From positions 124,001 through 188,000 of the forward strand of contig NZ_FMBW01000063.1 of assembly GCF_900091725.1 (NCBI RefSeq): 64,000 bases of DNA. Direction: 5' to 3'. Below are positions 34,892-44,917 of this stretch, in pieces. The notes beneath the pieces are model-generated. The model saw only the letters and a list, made by a program, of their open reading frames with translations. It was not told the origin of the DNA and searched no databases. The stretch comes from Streptomyces sp. DvalAA-43 (GTDB taxonomy: Bacteria; Actinomycetota; Actinomycetes; Streptomycetales; Streptomycetaceae). Position numbers and translations under genes: made by a program. Numbering within the stretch: position 1 is the stretch's first letter; every line of letters starts with the position of its first letter.

Positions 34892-37800
34892 GTGGACAGC
34901 CACGCCGACATCGTCAAACCGCTGCCGGAGCTGCTCGGGCACCACGCCCGGCGCCTCGGGGACAGGATCTCCTTCGAGGACCGGCTCAGGCGGGTGACCT
35001 ACCGGGAGCTGGAGCGGAGGACCGCGCGGCTGGCCGGTCACCTGTCCGGACTCGGCGTGGAGCGCGGTGACCGGGTGGCCGTACTGCTCGGCAACCGTGT
35101 CGAGGCGGTCGAGAGCCTGCTCGCCGTCACCCGGGCGAGCGCCGTGGGCGTGCCCCTGGACCCCGGGAGCTCGGAGGAGGAGCTGGCCCGCCTGCTCGAC
35201 GACAGCGGGGCGCGGGTACTCCTCACCGATGAAGCCTGTCTGACGCGGCATCGGACGCTGCTGTCGCGGCCCGGGGTGACCCTGGTCGTGGCCGAAGGCG
35301 GCGCCGAGGAGGACACCGGTGACCGGCCCGCGGCGATGGACGGCGGGCTGCGGTTCGAGGAGTTGGCGGGTACGGAGCCGCGGACACCCGCCCGCGACGA
35401 TCTCGCCCTGGACGACGTGGCCTGGCTGCTCTACACCTCGGGCTCCTCCGGCGTGCCCAAGGGCGTCCTGTCCACCCAGCGCAACCGCCTGGCGCCGATC
35501 GCGACCGGCCTGGTCGGTGTCCTGAGCCTGTCCGAACGGGACCGTGTGCTGTGGCCGTTGCCCCTCCATCACGCGATGAGCCAGATCGTGTGCTTCCTCG
35601 GGGTGACCGCGGCGGGGGCGAGCGCGGTGCTGCTGCCCCGGTTCACGGTGGCGGGGGTACTCGGCGAACTGCGCCGGGAGGGCGCATCGTTCACCCTGCT
35701 CGGCGGGGTTCCGACCACGTACTCCGCACTCCTCGACGCGGTCCGGGGCGAGGAGGGCGGCGACGGCGGCGAGGGTGGTGAGGGCGGCGGCGGTCTCGGT
35801 GCCCCCGCGCTGCGGGGTTGTGTCAGCGGTGGCGCCGCGGCGGGGCCCGGGTTCGGCGAGTCCTTCGAGGCGGTCTGCGGTGTGCCGTATCTGGAGCACT
35901 ACGGCAGCACGGAGGTGGGCCCGGTCACCATGCCGGAACCGGGCCGGATGACGGGATCCGGGGGATGCGGCCGGGTACTGCCCGGCACCCGGGTCCGGGT
36001 CGGTGGGGGCCCCGACGGCCGGGACACGGGCGAGGGCGAGTTGTGGGTCAGCGGGCCCGGGGTGATGGCCGGTTACCACGGCAGGCCGGAAGCCACCGCG
36101 GAGGTGCTGCGGGACGGCTGGTTCCGCACCGGTGACCTGGCCAGGATCGACGCCTCCGGTGGACTGGCGATCACCGGCCGGGCGAGCGATCTGATCATCC
36201 GGGGCGGGGTGAGCATCCATCCTTCGGAAGTGGAGGCGGTACTGCGGCGGCTGCCCGGGGTGGCGGACGCCGCCGTGGCCGGACGCCCGCACCCCGTCTT
36301 CGGCGAGGTACCGGTCGGCTATCTCGTGGCCGAACCCGGCGGTGTGCTGGACCGGGGGCGCGTCCTCGCCGCCTGCCGTGCGGAACTGTCCGGCTTCAAG
36401 GTGCCCGTCGAGCTGTTCGAGGTGGCGGACCTTCCCCGTACCGCCTCCGGGAAGACCGTGCGCCGGGATCTCGCCGGACTGCCGGCACGGGCACTGGGCG
36501 CGGCGGCCGACGAGTCCGCACAGGCAGTGGGTACGGAGGCCGACAAGTCCGCACAGGCGCTGGGTACGGAGGCCGACGGGAAGCCGTCGGAGGACCTGCT
36601 GGCCCTGGTGCGGGGCGAGGTGGCGGCCGTACTCGGCTGTACGGCCCAGTCGGTGGAGCCGGACACGGCGCTGCGGGACCTGGGGATGGACTCCTTGACG
36701 GCGACCGTGCTGCGGGAGCGGCTGTCGGCGGCGACCGGCCTGCCGCTCTCCGAGGCCGTCGCCTTCGACTTTCCCACCGCCGCGGCGCTCGCCATCCACC
36801 TAGGGGAACGGAACGCCACCGAGCCGGCCGGTGCCGGGCCCGTGGACCGGAGCGCGGTCCGGTCGGACGACGACCCCGTGGTGATCGTCGGGATGGCCTG
36901 CCGCTATCCCGGAGAAGTGACCTCTCCCGAGGAGCTGTGGCGGCTGGTGTCCGACGGGACGGACGCCATCGGCCCCTTCCCCACCGACCGGGGCTGGGAC
37001 GTCGAGGCCCTGTACGACCCGGACCCCGGGCGGCCCGGACGGACCTATGTGCGCGAGGGGGGCTTCCTCTCCGGCGTGGACCGCTTCGACCCCGGCTTCT
37101 TCGGTATCTCGCCCCGCGAGGCGCTGGCCATGGACCCGCAGCACCGACTGCTGCTCGAAGTGGCGTGGGAGGCCTTCGAGTACGCCGGTCTCGTCCCCGG
37201 CACGCTGCGAGGCTCGGCGACCGGGGTGTACGTCGGGCTGATGTACAGCGACTACGCACGCGGCCTGACGAAGACGCCCGAGCAGGTCGAGGGGTACCTC
37301 GGCCTCGGCAACGCCGGAAGCGTCGCCTCGGGCCGTATCGCCTACGCCTTCGGTCTCGAAGGCCCGGCCATCACCGTGGACACCGCGTGTTCCTCGTCCC
37401 TGGTGGCCCTGCACCTGGCGGCCCAGGCGCTGCGCCGGGGCGAATGCGCCTTCGCGTTGGCCGGTGGCGCCACGGTGATGTCGGGGCCCTCCTCGTTCGT
37501 GGAGTTCAGCCGCCAGCGGGCCCTGTCGCCGGACGGCCGCTGCAAGGCGTTCGGTGCGTCCGCCGACGGCACGGGGTGGGCCGAGGGTGCCGGAATGCTG
37601 CTGCTGAGCCGGTTGTCCGAGGCGCGCCGCGCCGGGCTCCCGGTACTGGCCGTGGTGCGCGGCTCGGCGATCAACCAGGACGGGGCGAGCAATGGGCTGA
37701 CCGCACCGCACGGACCGGCGCAGCAGCGGGTGATCCGGCAGGCGCTCGCGGACGCGGGGCTCGGTCCCGGGGACATCGACGCGGTGGAGGCGCACGGCAC

Positions 37801-40800
37801 CGGCACCCGGCTGGGGGACGTCATCGAGGCGGAGGCCTTCTTCGCCACGTACGGGCGTCAGGACCGGCCGACTCCCCTCCGGCTGGGCTCGGTGAAGTCG
37901 AACATCGGTCATACCCAGGCCGCCGCCGGAGTGGCCGGTCTGATCAAGATGGTGCAGGCGATGCGGCACGGGGTGCTTCCGCGTACGTTGCACGCCGACG
38001 AGCCGACGCCCCGGGTCGACTGGTCGTCGGAGCGGATCGCGCTGCTGACCCGGGCGGTGGAGTGGCCCGCGACGGACCGTCCGCGCCGGGCGGGGGTGTC
38101 GTCGTTCGGGATCAGTGGCACCAACGCCCATGTGGTGCTCGAAGAGGCCCCGGACGGCGGGGTGGAGGCGTCGCTGTCCACCGCCGCGGACGGCGGGGCG
38201 ACGGCGGCGGCGAGCGACCGTGTCGGGCCCGGGGCGGTGCCGGGGCGTGCGGCGCGTTCCGGGCGGCCCTCGGTGGCCTTCCCGGTGTCGGCGAGGAGCG
38301 TGCCGGGGCTGCGGGCCCAGGCGCGACGGCTCTACGACCATGTGGCCGCCGCTCCCGACGCGTCCCTGGCGGACATCGGGTACTCGCTCGCCACCACGCG
38401 TGCGGCCCTGGAGCACCGGGCCGTGGTGGTGGCCCGGGACCGTGCCGGGCTGCTCGACTCCCTGTGGGCCGTGGCGGAGGGCGACGGCGGGTCCGGGGTG
38501 CACACGGGCACGTCCCGCCCACACGGCTCGACGGCCTTCCTGTTCACCGGTCAGGGCAGTCAGCGTGTGGGCATGGGCCGCGAGTTGTACGAGTCGCGGG
38601 ATCTGCATCCGGCGTTCGCCCGTTCGCTGGACGAGTGCTGTGCCCTGCTCGACCCGCTGCTTCCGGTGCCGCTGCGGGACGTCATGTTCGCCGGGCCCGG
38701 TACGGAGAAGGGCGCGTTGCTGGAGACGACCCGGTTCGCACAGCCGGCGCTCTTCGCCCTGGAGACGGCGCTGTTCCGGCAGTTCGAGGCGTGGGGGGTA
38801 CGCCCCGGCCCGGTGGCCGGGCACTCGGTGGGCGAGGTGACGGCGGCGCACGTCGCCGGGGTGCTGTCCCTCGCGGACGCGTGCGCGCTGGTGGCGGCCC
38901 GGGGCCGGCTGATGGACGCGCTGCCCCCGGGCGGTGCGATGGCGGCCGTGGCGGCCGGCGCGGACGAGGTGGCCGCCCGCCTCGCCGGGACCGGGGGTGC
39001 GGTGGAGATCGCCGCGGTCAACGGGCCTGCCTCGGTGGTGGTGTCCGGCGACGAGTCGGCGGTGCGGGAGGTGGGCGCGTACTTCCGGGAGCGGGGCCGT
39101 CCGGTGAAGCCGCTGCGGGTGGGTCATGCCTTCCATTCCGCCCGGATGGAGCCCGTGCTGGCCGAGTTCGGTGACGTGGTCCGGCGGCTGTCCTTCGCCG
39201 CGCCCCGGCTGCCTCTGGTCACCGCGGTGCGGGGCCGGGCGGCCGGCGCCGAGGAGGTGTGCACGCCGGAGTTCTGGGTGGACCATGTCCGCCGTCCGGT
39301 CCGCTTCGCCGATTCGGTGGCGTACCTGGCCGAGCAGGGCGTGGCCCACTACGTCGAACTGGGTCCGGAGGGGGTGCTCACCGGCCTGGTACGTGAGTGC
39401 CTTGCCGTGTCCGGGGCGGGCCCGGACACGGGGGAAGCGGGCGGCGGGCGTGGCCCGGTGCCGCTGGTCCTGCCGACCCTGCGCGGGAAGCGGCCGGAGG
39501 CGGACGCCCTGCTCGACACGGTGGCCGCGCTGCACGCCCAGGGCGTTCCCGTCGACTGGCGGGCGGTGTTCGCCGGGGGCGACGGGCGGCGCGTCGCCCT
39601 GCCCACGTACGCCTTCCAGCGCCGCCGGTACTGGCTGGAGGCCGTACCGGAGCTTCCGCACGTCTCCCCGGAGGCCGGGCACGCCCATCCGTTCCTCCGG
39701 TCGGGCACCCGCACGGCCGACGACGACGGGCTGCTGCTGAGCGGGGTGCTGTCGGTGCGGGACCAGCCGTGGCTCGCCGACCATGTGGTGGCCGGGGAGA
39801 TCTTGCTGCCCGCCACCGCGTTCGTCGAAATGGCCCTCCACGCAGGCGGGTTGGCGGGCGCGGACGTCCTGGACGAGCTCGTTCTGACCGCGCCGCTGCC
39901 GTTGCCCCCGGGCGGCGCTGTCGCCTTGCAGGTGAGGGTGGCCGGGGCGGACGGCACAGGACGGCGGACGGTGCTCTTCCACTCCCGGCCGCACACCCCG
40001 GCGGGCGAGGAGCCCTGGCTCCGGAACGCCACCGGCACGCTCTCACCGGCGCGGCCCGACGCGGACGGACCCGGCGGCGCGCCCCGGCCGGACGCGCCCT
40101 GGCCGCCGGAGGCGGCGGTACCCCTGCGTGCCGACGGTCCGGAGAGCGGACCGTACGAGCGGCTGGCCGCCGAAGGGCTGCGTTACGGCCCCGCCTTCCG
40201 GGGCATGAGTACCGCCTGGCGGCACGGGGAGGAGCTGTACGCGGACGTCGCACTGCCGGAGGCGGCCCGGACCGCGCGCCGGGCGGCGGACGGCCCGGGG
40301 TTCGTCCTGCACCCCGCGCTGCTCGACGCGGCGCTGCACGCCGTGGCCCTGGACAGCCTTGTCGCGAACGATGCGGGGGCAGCCGGTGAGGCGGCCGACG
40401 GGCTCGCCCTGCCGTTCGCCTTCAGCGGGGTGCGCGTGCACACCGCCGGTGTGCGGCGCGTGCGGGTACGGGTGGCCCCCGGCCCGGACGGCCGGTCCGG
40501 GGTGGAGCTGACCGACGAGACGGGCTCACCGGTGGCGACGGTCCGTTCGCTGGCGCTCCGCCGGCTTCCGCGTACCGGACCGACGGAGGCGGACGCGGTC
40601 ACCGGGGCCCTCCACCGGCTGGACTGGGTGGTGTCGGCCGAGCCGTCCGCACCCGTGGCACTGCCCCGCTGGGGGGTCCTGGGCGAGGCGGGCACCCGGC
40701 TGGTGGACGCTCTCGCGCCGCCGGGTTCCGGCGTCCCGGTCTACGCGGGCCCGGCGGCGTGCGACGCGGCGTCGGCCGTCGTCGTGGCACCCTGCCCGCC

Positions 40801-43330
40801 GGACACGGCCGACGACGGGCAGGACCGGGCCGCCGGTCTACTGCGGGCGGCGGACCGGGCGCTGGGGCTCGTACAGGAATGGCTCGCCGAGCCGCGCCTG
40901 TCCCGCTCCCGTCTCGTCCTGGTGACGTCCGGTGCCGTCGCTCCGGCCGAGGACGGACTCCCCGCGGACGGTGCCGGTCGCGGGAGCGACGGCCGGTCCG
41001 AGGGGACGGCGTCCGTGCCGTTGCACACTCCGGTGTGGGGACTGGTCCGCTCGGCCGTGCGGGAGAATCCGGGCCGCTTCGCCCTGATCGACGTGGACGG
41101 GCACCCCGATTCCTGGAGCGCCCTGCCCGCACTGCTGGCGGCCCCGGTGCCGGAGGCGGCCGTGCACCGGGGGACGGTGTACGTACCGGAGCTGGTGCCC
41201 GTGGCCGGGGCGGCGTCGAAGCCGCGGAAGGGGCGGACGCTCGACCCGGAGGGCACCGTCCTGGTCACCGGCGGCACCGGTTCGCTGGGCATGCTGGTGG
41301 CGCGGCATCTGGTCGCCGTTCACGGCGTCCGGCGTCTGCTGCTCGTCGGCCGACGCGGGCCGGATGCCCCGGGGGCGCGGGAACTCGTCGCGGAGCTGGG
41401 CGAGGCGGGCGCCCGGGTGACCGTTCACGCCTGTGACGTCGCGGACCGGACCGCGCTCGCGGCCCTGCTCGACACGGTGCCGGCGGCCCACCCGCTGACC
41501 GGCGTCGTGCACACCGCGGGGGTGCTGGACGACGGCGTCGTCGCGGCGCTCACCACCGACCGGCTGAAGCGCGTGCTGCGCCCCAAGGTGGACGCCGCTC
41601 TCGCGCTGCACGAGCTGACCCGGGGTCACGACCTGGCCGTGTTCGCGCTGTTCTCCTCGATCGCGGGCACCTTCGGCTCCGCGGGCCAGGCCAACTACGC
41701 CGCGGCCAACTGTGTGCTGGATGCCCTGGCGCGGCACCGCGGGCGGCTCGGACTGCCCGGTACGTCGATCGCCTGGGGCCCCTGGCAGCAGAGCGACGGC
41801 ATGATGGCGCACCTCGGCGACGCGGACCGGCAGCGGATGGCCCGCTCCGGGTTCGCCCCGCTCGGACCGGACGAGGGTCTGGCGCTCTTCGACGCGGCCG
41901 TGGCCGGTGACGAACCCGTGGTGGTGGCGGCCCGCCTCTTCCCGGCCGCCCTCCGCGGCAGCGACGCGGCGGCGAACCCGCTCCGCACTCCTGCTGCCCA
42001 CACGGTCGAAGGGAGCGGGGACGGGCTCGGCCGGTTGTCGGCGGTCGCCTCCCCCGACGAGATGCACGGGGTGCTGCTCACCAAGGTCCGGACCCTGGCG
42101 GCCTCCGTCCTGGGCCACCAGGACGGAGCGGGCGAGATCGACGAGGACGCCCTGCTGGCGGATCTGGGGCTGGATTCCCTGGCCGCGGTCGATCTGCGCA
42201 ACGAGCTCGCGGTATGGACGGGGCTGGCGCTGCCGTCCACGCTGCTGTTCGACTTCCCGACGCCGCGCGCGCTCGCCACCGAACTGACGCGGTGGTACGC
42301 CGGCGAGGCACCGCGCGCGGACGCCGCACCCGATGGCCGGGCGCGGCCCGGTGCCGACGATTCCCCGGACTTCCCGGGCCGGCCGGCGGGCGACGGCACG
42401 GGGGGTGGTACGGACGACAGTTCGGGAAGCGGTCCGGACGACGGTTCAGGAGGCGGTCCGGGGACGGGCGCTTCGCCGGACGCCCGGGTGCGGGTCGCCG
42501 AAGCACCGCATGCCGGGGAAGCCCCGCACTCCCTGGGCGCGCTGTTCCGTACCGCGTGCGCGCGGGGGCGGAGCTGGGACGGGATGGTGCTCCTCACCGT
42601 CGCCGCGCGCCTCCGCCCGGTCTTCGACGGGACCGCGGCACCCGGTGCGGTGCACGAACCCGTCATGCTCACGGCGGGTGGCACGGGGGTCCGGATGGTC
42701 TGCTCCCCCGCGCTCAGCGCACTGTCCGGACCGCAGGAGTACGCGCGTTTCGGCGCCGGGCTGCGAGGGCTGCGGCCGGTGTCCGCGATGCGGCACCCGG
42801 GGTTCGAGCCCCGAGAGGCCCTGCCCGCCACACTGGACGCGCTCGTCACCGCCCAGGCCGCTGCCGTCCGTTCAGCCGCGGCCGAAGGCCCCCTGGTACT
42901 GCTGGGGCGGTCGGCCGGTGGCTGGGTGGCCCATGCCGTGGCCGAGCGGCTGGAGTCCGAGGGGGCCGCCCCGGTGGCCGTCGTCCTGGTGGACACCTAT
43001 CCCCCGGGTCACGGCGACCGGGGGGAGGATCTCTCCACGATGACGGCGGACATGCTGCGCCGGGCGGCGGAGTTCGCCTCCACCAGTCCCGACCGGCTCA
43101 CCGCCATGGCCGGATACTTCGAGCTCTTCCGTGGCTGGAAGCCCGCGCCGCTCGCCTGTCCCACCCTGTACGTACGGGCCCGGGATCCGCTGCCCGGCGC
43201 CGACCCCGCCCCGGAGTGGAGCCTGCCGCACACCGAGATCACTGTGCCGGGGGACCACTTCACCATGCTGGAGGAGCACGCCCGTACCACCGCACTCGCC
43301 ATCCACCAGTGGCTCGACAGCCGGCTCTGA
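34892..43330 (+). CDS. Self-contained type I PKS: CAL-ACP-KS-AT-DH-KR-ACP-TE
   Basis: About 2812 residues from GTG 34892. Domains: acyl-AMP ligase ~25-535 (YTSGSSGVPKG ~180, YGSTE 337, TGDL ~414, K521 in ASGK); ACP1 ~567-640 (S601 in GMDSL); KS ~660-1088 (C833, H968, H1007); AT ~1216-1520 (S1312 in GHSVGE, HAFHS 1412-1416, predicting malonyl-CoA); DH ~1599-1850 (H1631, D1812); KR ~1860-2340 (GGTGSLG, LDD 2212-2214 meaning B-type, S2256, Y2269); ACP2 ~2395-2465 (S2429 in GLDSL); TE ~2530-2812 (S2674 in GRSAGG, D2701, H2789). All catalytic residues are present and there is no ER. Predicted chemistry: activate an acid, add one malonate unit, reduce, dehydrate and release a 2-enoic acid or ester; iteration is possible. 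No partner PKS is nearby and no docking domain is needed. Confidence 0.95.
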   Translation: MDSHADIVKPLPELLGHHARRLGDRISFEDRLRRVTYRELERRTARLAGHLSGLGVERGDRVAVLLGNRVEAVESLLAVTRASAVGVPLDPGSSEEELARLLDDSGARVLLTDEACLTRHRTLLSRPGVTLVVAEGGAEEDTGDRPAAMDGGLRFEELAGTEPRTPARDDLALDDVAWLLYTSGSSGVPKGVLSTQRNRLAPIATGLVGVLSLSERDRVLWPLPLHHAMSQIVCFLGVTAAGASAVLLPRFTVAGVLGELRREGASFTLLGGVPTTYSALLDAVRGEEGGDGGEGGEGGGGLGAPALRGCVSGGAAAGPGFGESFEAVCGVPYLEHYGSTEVGPVTMPEPGRMTGSGGCGRVLPGTRVRVGGGPDGRDTGEGELWVSGPGVMAGYHGRPEATAEVLRDGWFRTGDLARIDASGGLAITGRASDLIIRGGVSIHPSEVEAVLRRLPGVADAAVAGRPHPVFGEVPVGYLVAEPGGVLDRGRVLAACRAELSGFKVPVELFEVADLPRTASGKTVRRDLAGLPARALGAAADESAQAVGTEADKSAQALGTEADGKPSEDLLALVRGEVAAVLGCTAQSVEPDTALRDLGMDSLTATVLRERLSAATGLPLSEAVAFDFPTAAALAIHLGERNATEPAGAGPVDRSAVRSDDDPVVIVGMACRYPGEVTSPEELWRLVSDGTDAIGPFPTDRGWDVEALYDPDPGRPGRTYVREGGFLSGVDRFDPGFFGISPREALAMDPQHRLLLEVAWEAFEYAGLVPGTLRGSATGVYVGLMYSDYARGLTKTPEQVEGYLGLGNAGSVASGRIAYAFGLEGPAITVDTACSSSLVALHLAAQALRRGECAFALAGGATVMSGPSSFVEFSRQRALSPDGRCKAFGASADGTGWAEGAGMLLLSRLSEARRAGLPVLAVVRGSAINQDGASNGLTAPHGPAQQRVIRQALADAGLGPGDIDAVEAHGTGTRLGDVIEAEAFFATYGRQDRPTPLRLGSVKSNIGHTQAAAGVAGLIKMVQAMRHGVLPRTLHADEPTPRVDWSSERIALLTRAVEWPATDRPRRAGVSSFGISGTNAHVVLEEAPDGGVEASLSTAADGGATAAASDRVGPGAVPGRAARSGRPSVAFPVSARSVPGLRAQARRLYDHVAAAPDASLADIGYSLATTRAALEHRAVVVARDRAGLLDSLWAVAEGDGGSGVHTGTSRPHGSTAFLFTGQGSQRVGMGRELYESRDLHPAFARSLDECCALLDPLLPVPLRDVMFAGPGTEKGALLETTRFAQPALFALETALFRQFEAWGVRPGPVAGHSVGEVTAAHVAGVLSLADACALVAARGRLMDALPPGGAMAAVAAGADEVAARLAGTGGAVEIAAVNGPASVVVSGDESAVREVGAYFRERGRPVKPLRVGHAFHSARMEPVLAEFGDVVRRLSFAAPRLPLVTAVRGRAAGAEEVCTPEFWVDHVRRPVRFADSVAYLAEQGVAHYVELGPEGVLTGLVRECLAVSGAGPDTGEAGGGRGPVPLVLPTLRGKRPEADALLDTVAALHAQGVPVDWRAVFAGGDGRRVALPTYAFQRRRYWLEAVPELPHVSPEAGHAHPFLRSGTRTADDDGLLLSGVLSVRDQPWLADHVVAGEILLPATAFVEMALHAGGLAGADVLDELVLTAPLPLPPGGAVALQVRVAGADGTGRRTVLFHSRPHTPAGEEPWLRNATGTLSPARPDADGPGGAPRPDAPWPPEAAVPLRADGPESGPYERLAAEGLRYGPAFRGMSTAWRHGEELYADVALPEAARTARRAADGPGFVLHPALLDAALHAVALDSLVANDAGAAGEAADGLALPFAFSGVRVHTAGVRRVRVRVAPGPDGRSGVELTDETGSPVATVRSLALRRLPRTGPTEADAVTGALHRLDWVVSAEPSAPVALPRWGVLGEAGTRLVDALAPPGSGVPVYAGPAACDAASAVVVAPCPPDTADDGQDRAAGLLRAADRALGLVQEWLAEPRLSRSRLVLVTSGAVAPAEDGLPADGAGRGSDGRSEGTASVPLHTPVWGLVRSAVRENPGRFALIDVDGHPDSWSALPALLAAPVPEAAVHRGTVYVPELVPVAGAASKPRKGRTLDPEGTVLVTGGTGSLGMLVARHLVAVHGVRRLLLVGRRGPDAPGARELVAELGEAGARVTVHACDVADRTALAALLDTVPAAHPLTGVVHTAGVLDDGVVAALTTDRLKRVLRPKVDAALALHELTRGHDLAVFALFSSIAGTFGSAGQANYAAANCVLDALARHRGRLGLPGTSIAWGPWQQSDGMMAHLGDADRQRMARSGFAPLGPDEGLALFDAAVAGDEPVVVAARLFPAALRGSDAAANPLRTPAAHTVEGSGDGLGRLSAVASPDEMHGVLLTKVRTLAASVLGHQDGAGEIDEDALLADLGLDSLAAVDLRNELAVWTGLALPSTLLFDFPTPRALATELTRWYAGEAPRADAAPDGRARPGADDSPDFPGRPAGDGTGGGTDDSSGSGPDDGSGGGPGTGASPDARVRVAEAPHAGEAPHSLGALFRTACARGRSWDGMVLLTVAARLRPVFDGTAAPGAVHEPVMLTAGGTGVRMVCSPALSALSGPQEYARFGAGLRGLRPVSAMRHPGFEPREALPATLDALVTAQAAAVRSAAAEGPLVLLGRSAGGWVAHAVAERLESEGAAPVAVVLVDTYPPGHGDRGEDLSTMTADMLRRAAEFASTSPDRLTAMAGYFELFRGWKPAPLACPTLYVRARDPLPGADPAPEWSLPHTEITVPGDHFTMLEEHARTTALAIHQWLDSRL

Positions 43331-43386
43331 GGAGGTCCCGATAGAGGCGCGGGCGCGGACGGGTTGCGTCCCCCGCGCCCGCGCGC

Positions 43387-43429
43387 CCCGGCCGTACCGG
43401 CGGCTGCGACAGCCGCCGGTACGGCCGGG
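43387..43429. terminator. Strong bidirectional terminator
   Basis: A perfect 19-bp stem: 43387-43405 (CCCGGCCGTACCGGCGGCT) pairs with 43411-43429, loop GCGAC. It lies between the convergent PKS and lipoprotein genes, 56 bp after the PKS stop and 7 bp from the other stop, and should end both transcripts. Confidence 0.92.
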
Positions 43430-43436
43430 CAGGCGC

Positions 43437-44066
43437 TTACGCGTGGGAGCTGATCACGCCTCCGGCGCTGAGCACGATGTACACGCCATTGGCGTCGAGC
43501 CCGACATCGTGCTGGTTCGCCTCGATCGTGGCGTCCACCGAGCCGTCGTGGCCGATGATCTGCGCGCGGTACCGCAGCTCGCCGGTCTTCGTGACCTTGG
43601 CCGTCCACCCGCCCGCGAGCTTGAAGGTGCCCGGTCCGGTGTGTCCGCCGCCCATCCAGGAGTGGACCTCACCGCCCAACGTGAGCACGACGAACATGTC
43701 GTTGGCGTCGAGCCCGGCGTCGGCCCCCTTCGTCTCCAGCGTGGCCAGGACCGAACCACGGCTGACGATCTTGACACGGTAGTGCTGGTCACCGAGCTCG
43801 TAGATCTCGGCCTTGCTGCCGTCCACCAGGGTCTGCGTGCGGACCGGGTAACCCGCCTTGGCCTGGGCGGTCTCGGCGGTCTCGGCGGTGGTGCGGTACG
43901 CGGCGGACGTCACGGTCCGCGCACCGACCCCGGCCCGGGCCTTCTCCGAACCGGCGGCGGCACCGTTGCCTCCGCTCTGGCAGGCGGTCAGCGAGAGTAC
44001 CGCCGCCGCGGCGACGGCCACCAGGGCGGCGGAACGGACGGTACGGCGAGCACGACGAGTGGTCAT
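43437..44066 (-). CDS. Lipoprotein with two internal repeats
   Basis: 209 residues from the ATG at 44066. The signal peptide carries a lipobox (VLSLTAC, C29), so the protein is lipid-anchored outside the membrane. The rest contains two related ~65-residue units: YRVKIVSRGSVLATLETKG then GLDANDMFVVLTLGGEVHSW, and YRAQIIGHDGSVDATIEANQ then GLDANGVYIVLSAGGVIS. The pattern R.xI...GSV.AT.E...x.GLDAN..xVxL..GG is clear in both. I do not recognise the family; the repeats suggest a small beta-rich duplicated fold. It converges on the PKS gene. Confidence 0.85.
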   Translation of the reverse strand: MTTRRARRTVRSAALVAVAAAAVLSLTACQSGGNGAAAGSEKARAGVGARTVTSAAYRTTAETAETAQAKAGYPVRTQTLVDGSKAEIYELGDQHYRVKIVSRGSVLATLETKGADAGLDANDMFVVLTLGGEVHSWMGGGHTGPGTFKLAGGWTAKVTKTGELRYRAQIIGHDGSVDATIEANQHDVGLDANGVYIVLSAGGVISSHA

Positions 44067-44384
44067 TGTGGAGCCCCCATGAGATATCAGGATGCGGCGG
44101 CCGCGCCTGCTGCCGCAGGGGGACCGGCCGGATCTGCTGTTCGCTGCGCCCCGTGAGACGGCACCCGGGCAGGAGTTGTTCACCGCGTTCCTGTCCGCAA
44201 TTGGTAACAAAGGGACCTGAGCCACCGGACACGTCCTCAGGGGCCCACGTCGCCCTGCACCACGGCCGCCCCGGTATCTCCCATGTCCCGGTGGAGGGGG
44301 ACAAGCCCCTCGGGTACGGCCTGATGTGGCGGTCCGGCGGCGGCAGCGGCGCGATCGCACAGGTCCCGGAACCAGGGGCCTTCG
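44067..44384. other. Intergenic region, possible LysR C-terminal scrap
   Basis: 318 bp. On the plus strand, 44235-44345 reads VALHHGRPGISHVPVEGDKP then LGYGLMWRSGG, faintly like the end of a LysR effector domain. Too short and isolated to call as a gene. Confidence 0.3.
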
Positions 44385-44837
44385 TCAGATCCCCGATGAC
44401 ACGTCTCGATGGAAGACGGCCATGGCCCGGCCGGGGCCGTTGTAGTCGTCGACGATCTCCGCGTCGAAGCCGAGGCTGCGGTGGAAGGCGATCGAGCCGG
44501 TGTTCTCGACCGATGTGATCGCCTTCAGCCGCCGTGCACCCTGCCGCTCCGCCGCTTCGGCGAACGCCGTGTGGAGACGACGCCCGAGACCGGTGCCACG
44601 GGCGTCGTCCCGCGTGGCGATCAGATGCACATAGCCGGTGCCGTCCGGGGTGACGAACCCGAAGACGTACCCACGGATTCCGTCCTCGGCACGGGCGACC
44701 AAGCAGGTGGGACCGAACTCCTGGACCAGTACCAGAAGGTGCAGCGATCGGAGGTCGCGTTCGCCCCAGTAACGGGGGTGATCAGTCAGGACCTGGTGAA
44801 AGTCGGCCACTGTGGCCGGTGCGATGTGTATCCCCAT
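44385..44837 (-). CDS. GNAT-family N-acetyltransferase
   Basis: 150 residues from the ATG at 44837 (MGIHIAPATVADFHQVL); a start 11 codons upstream is possible, as neither has a good SD. Motif A is GTGLGRRL after VHLIATRDDAR, and motif B NTGSIAFHRSLGF. The final strand AMAVFHRDV completes the fold. Substrate unknown. It lies downstream of a broken SDR gene on the same strand. Confidence 0.88.
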   Translation of the reverse strand: MGIHIAPATVADFHQVLTDHPRYWGERDLRSLHLLVLVQEFGPTCLVARAEDGIRGYVFGFVTPDGTGYVHLIATRDDARGTGLGRRLHTAFAEAAERQGARRLKAITSVENTGSIAFHRSLGFDAEIVDDYNGPGRAMAVFHRDVSSGI

Positions 44838-44917
44838 GATGACGATCATGGCAGGCAGATTGGCAGACACATTGGCAGGCGCCTCGGCCGCCGCAGGAGG
44901 CCCGGAATCCCTTCACC

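Noticed and set aside
36800..39994. 1064-residue minus-strand open frame inside the PKS
   Set aside because: Antisense to KS and AT domains; His/Arg/Gly-rich, no start context or motif.
44235..44345. LysR effector-domain C-terminus
   Set aside because: Only about 35 suggestive residues, no upstream domain and no supporting neighbours.
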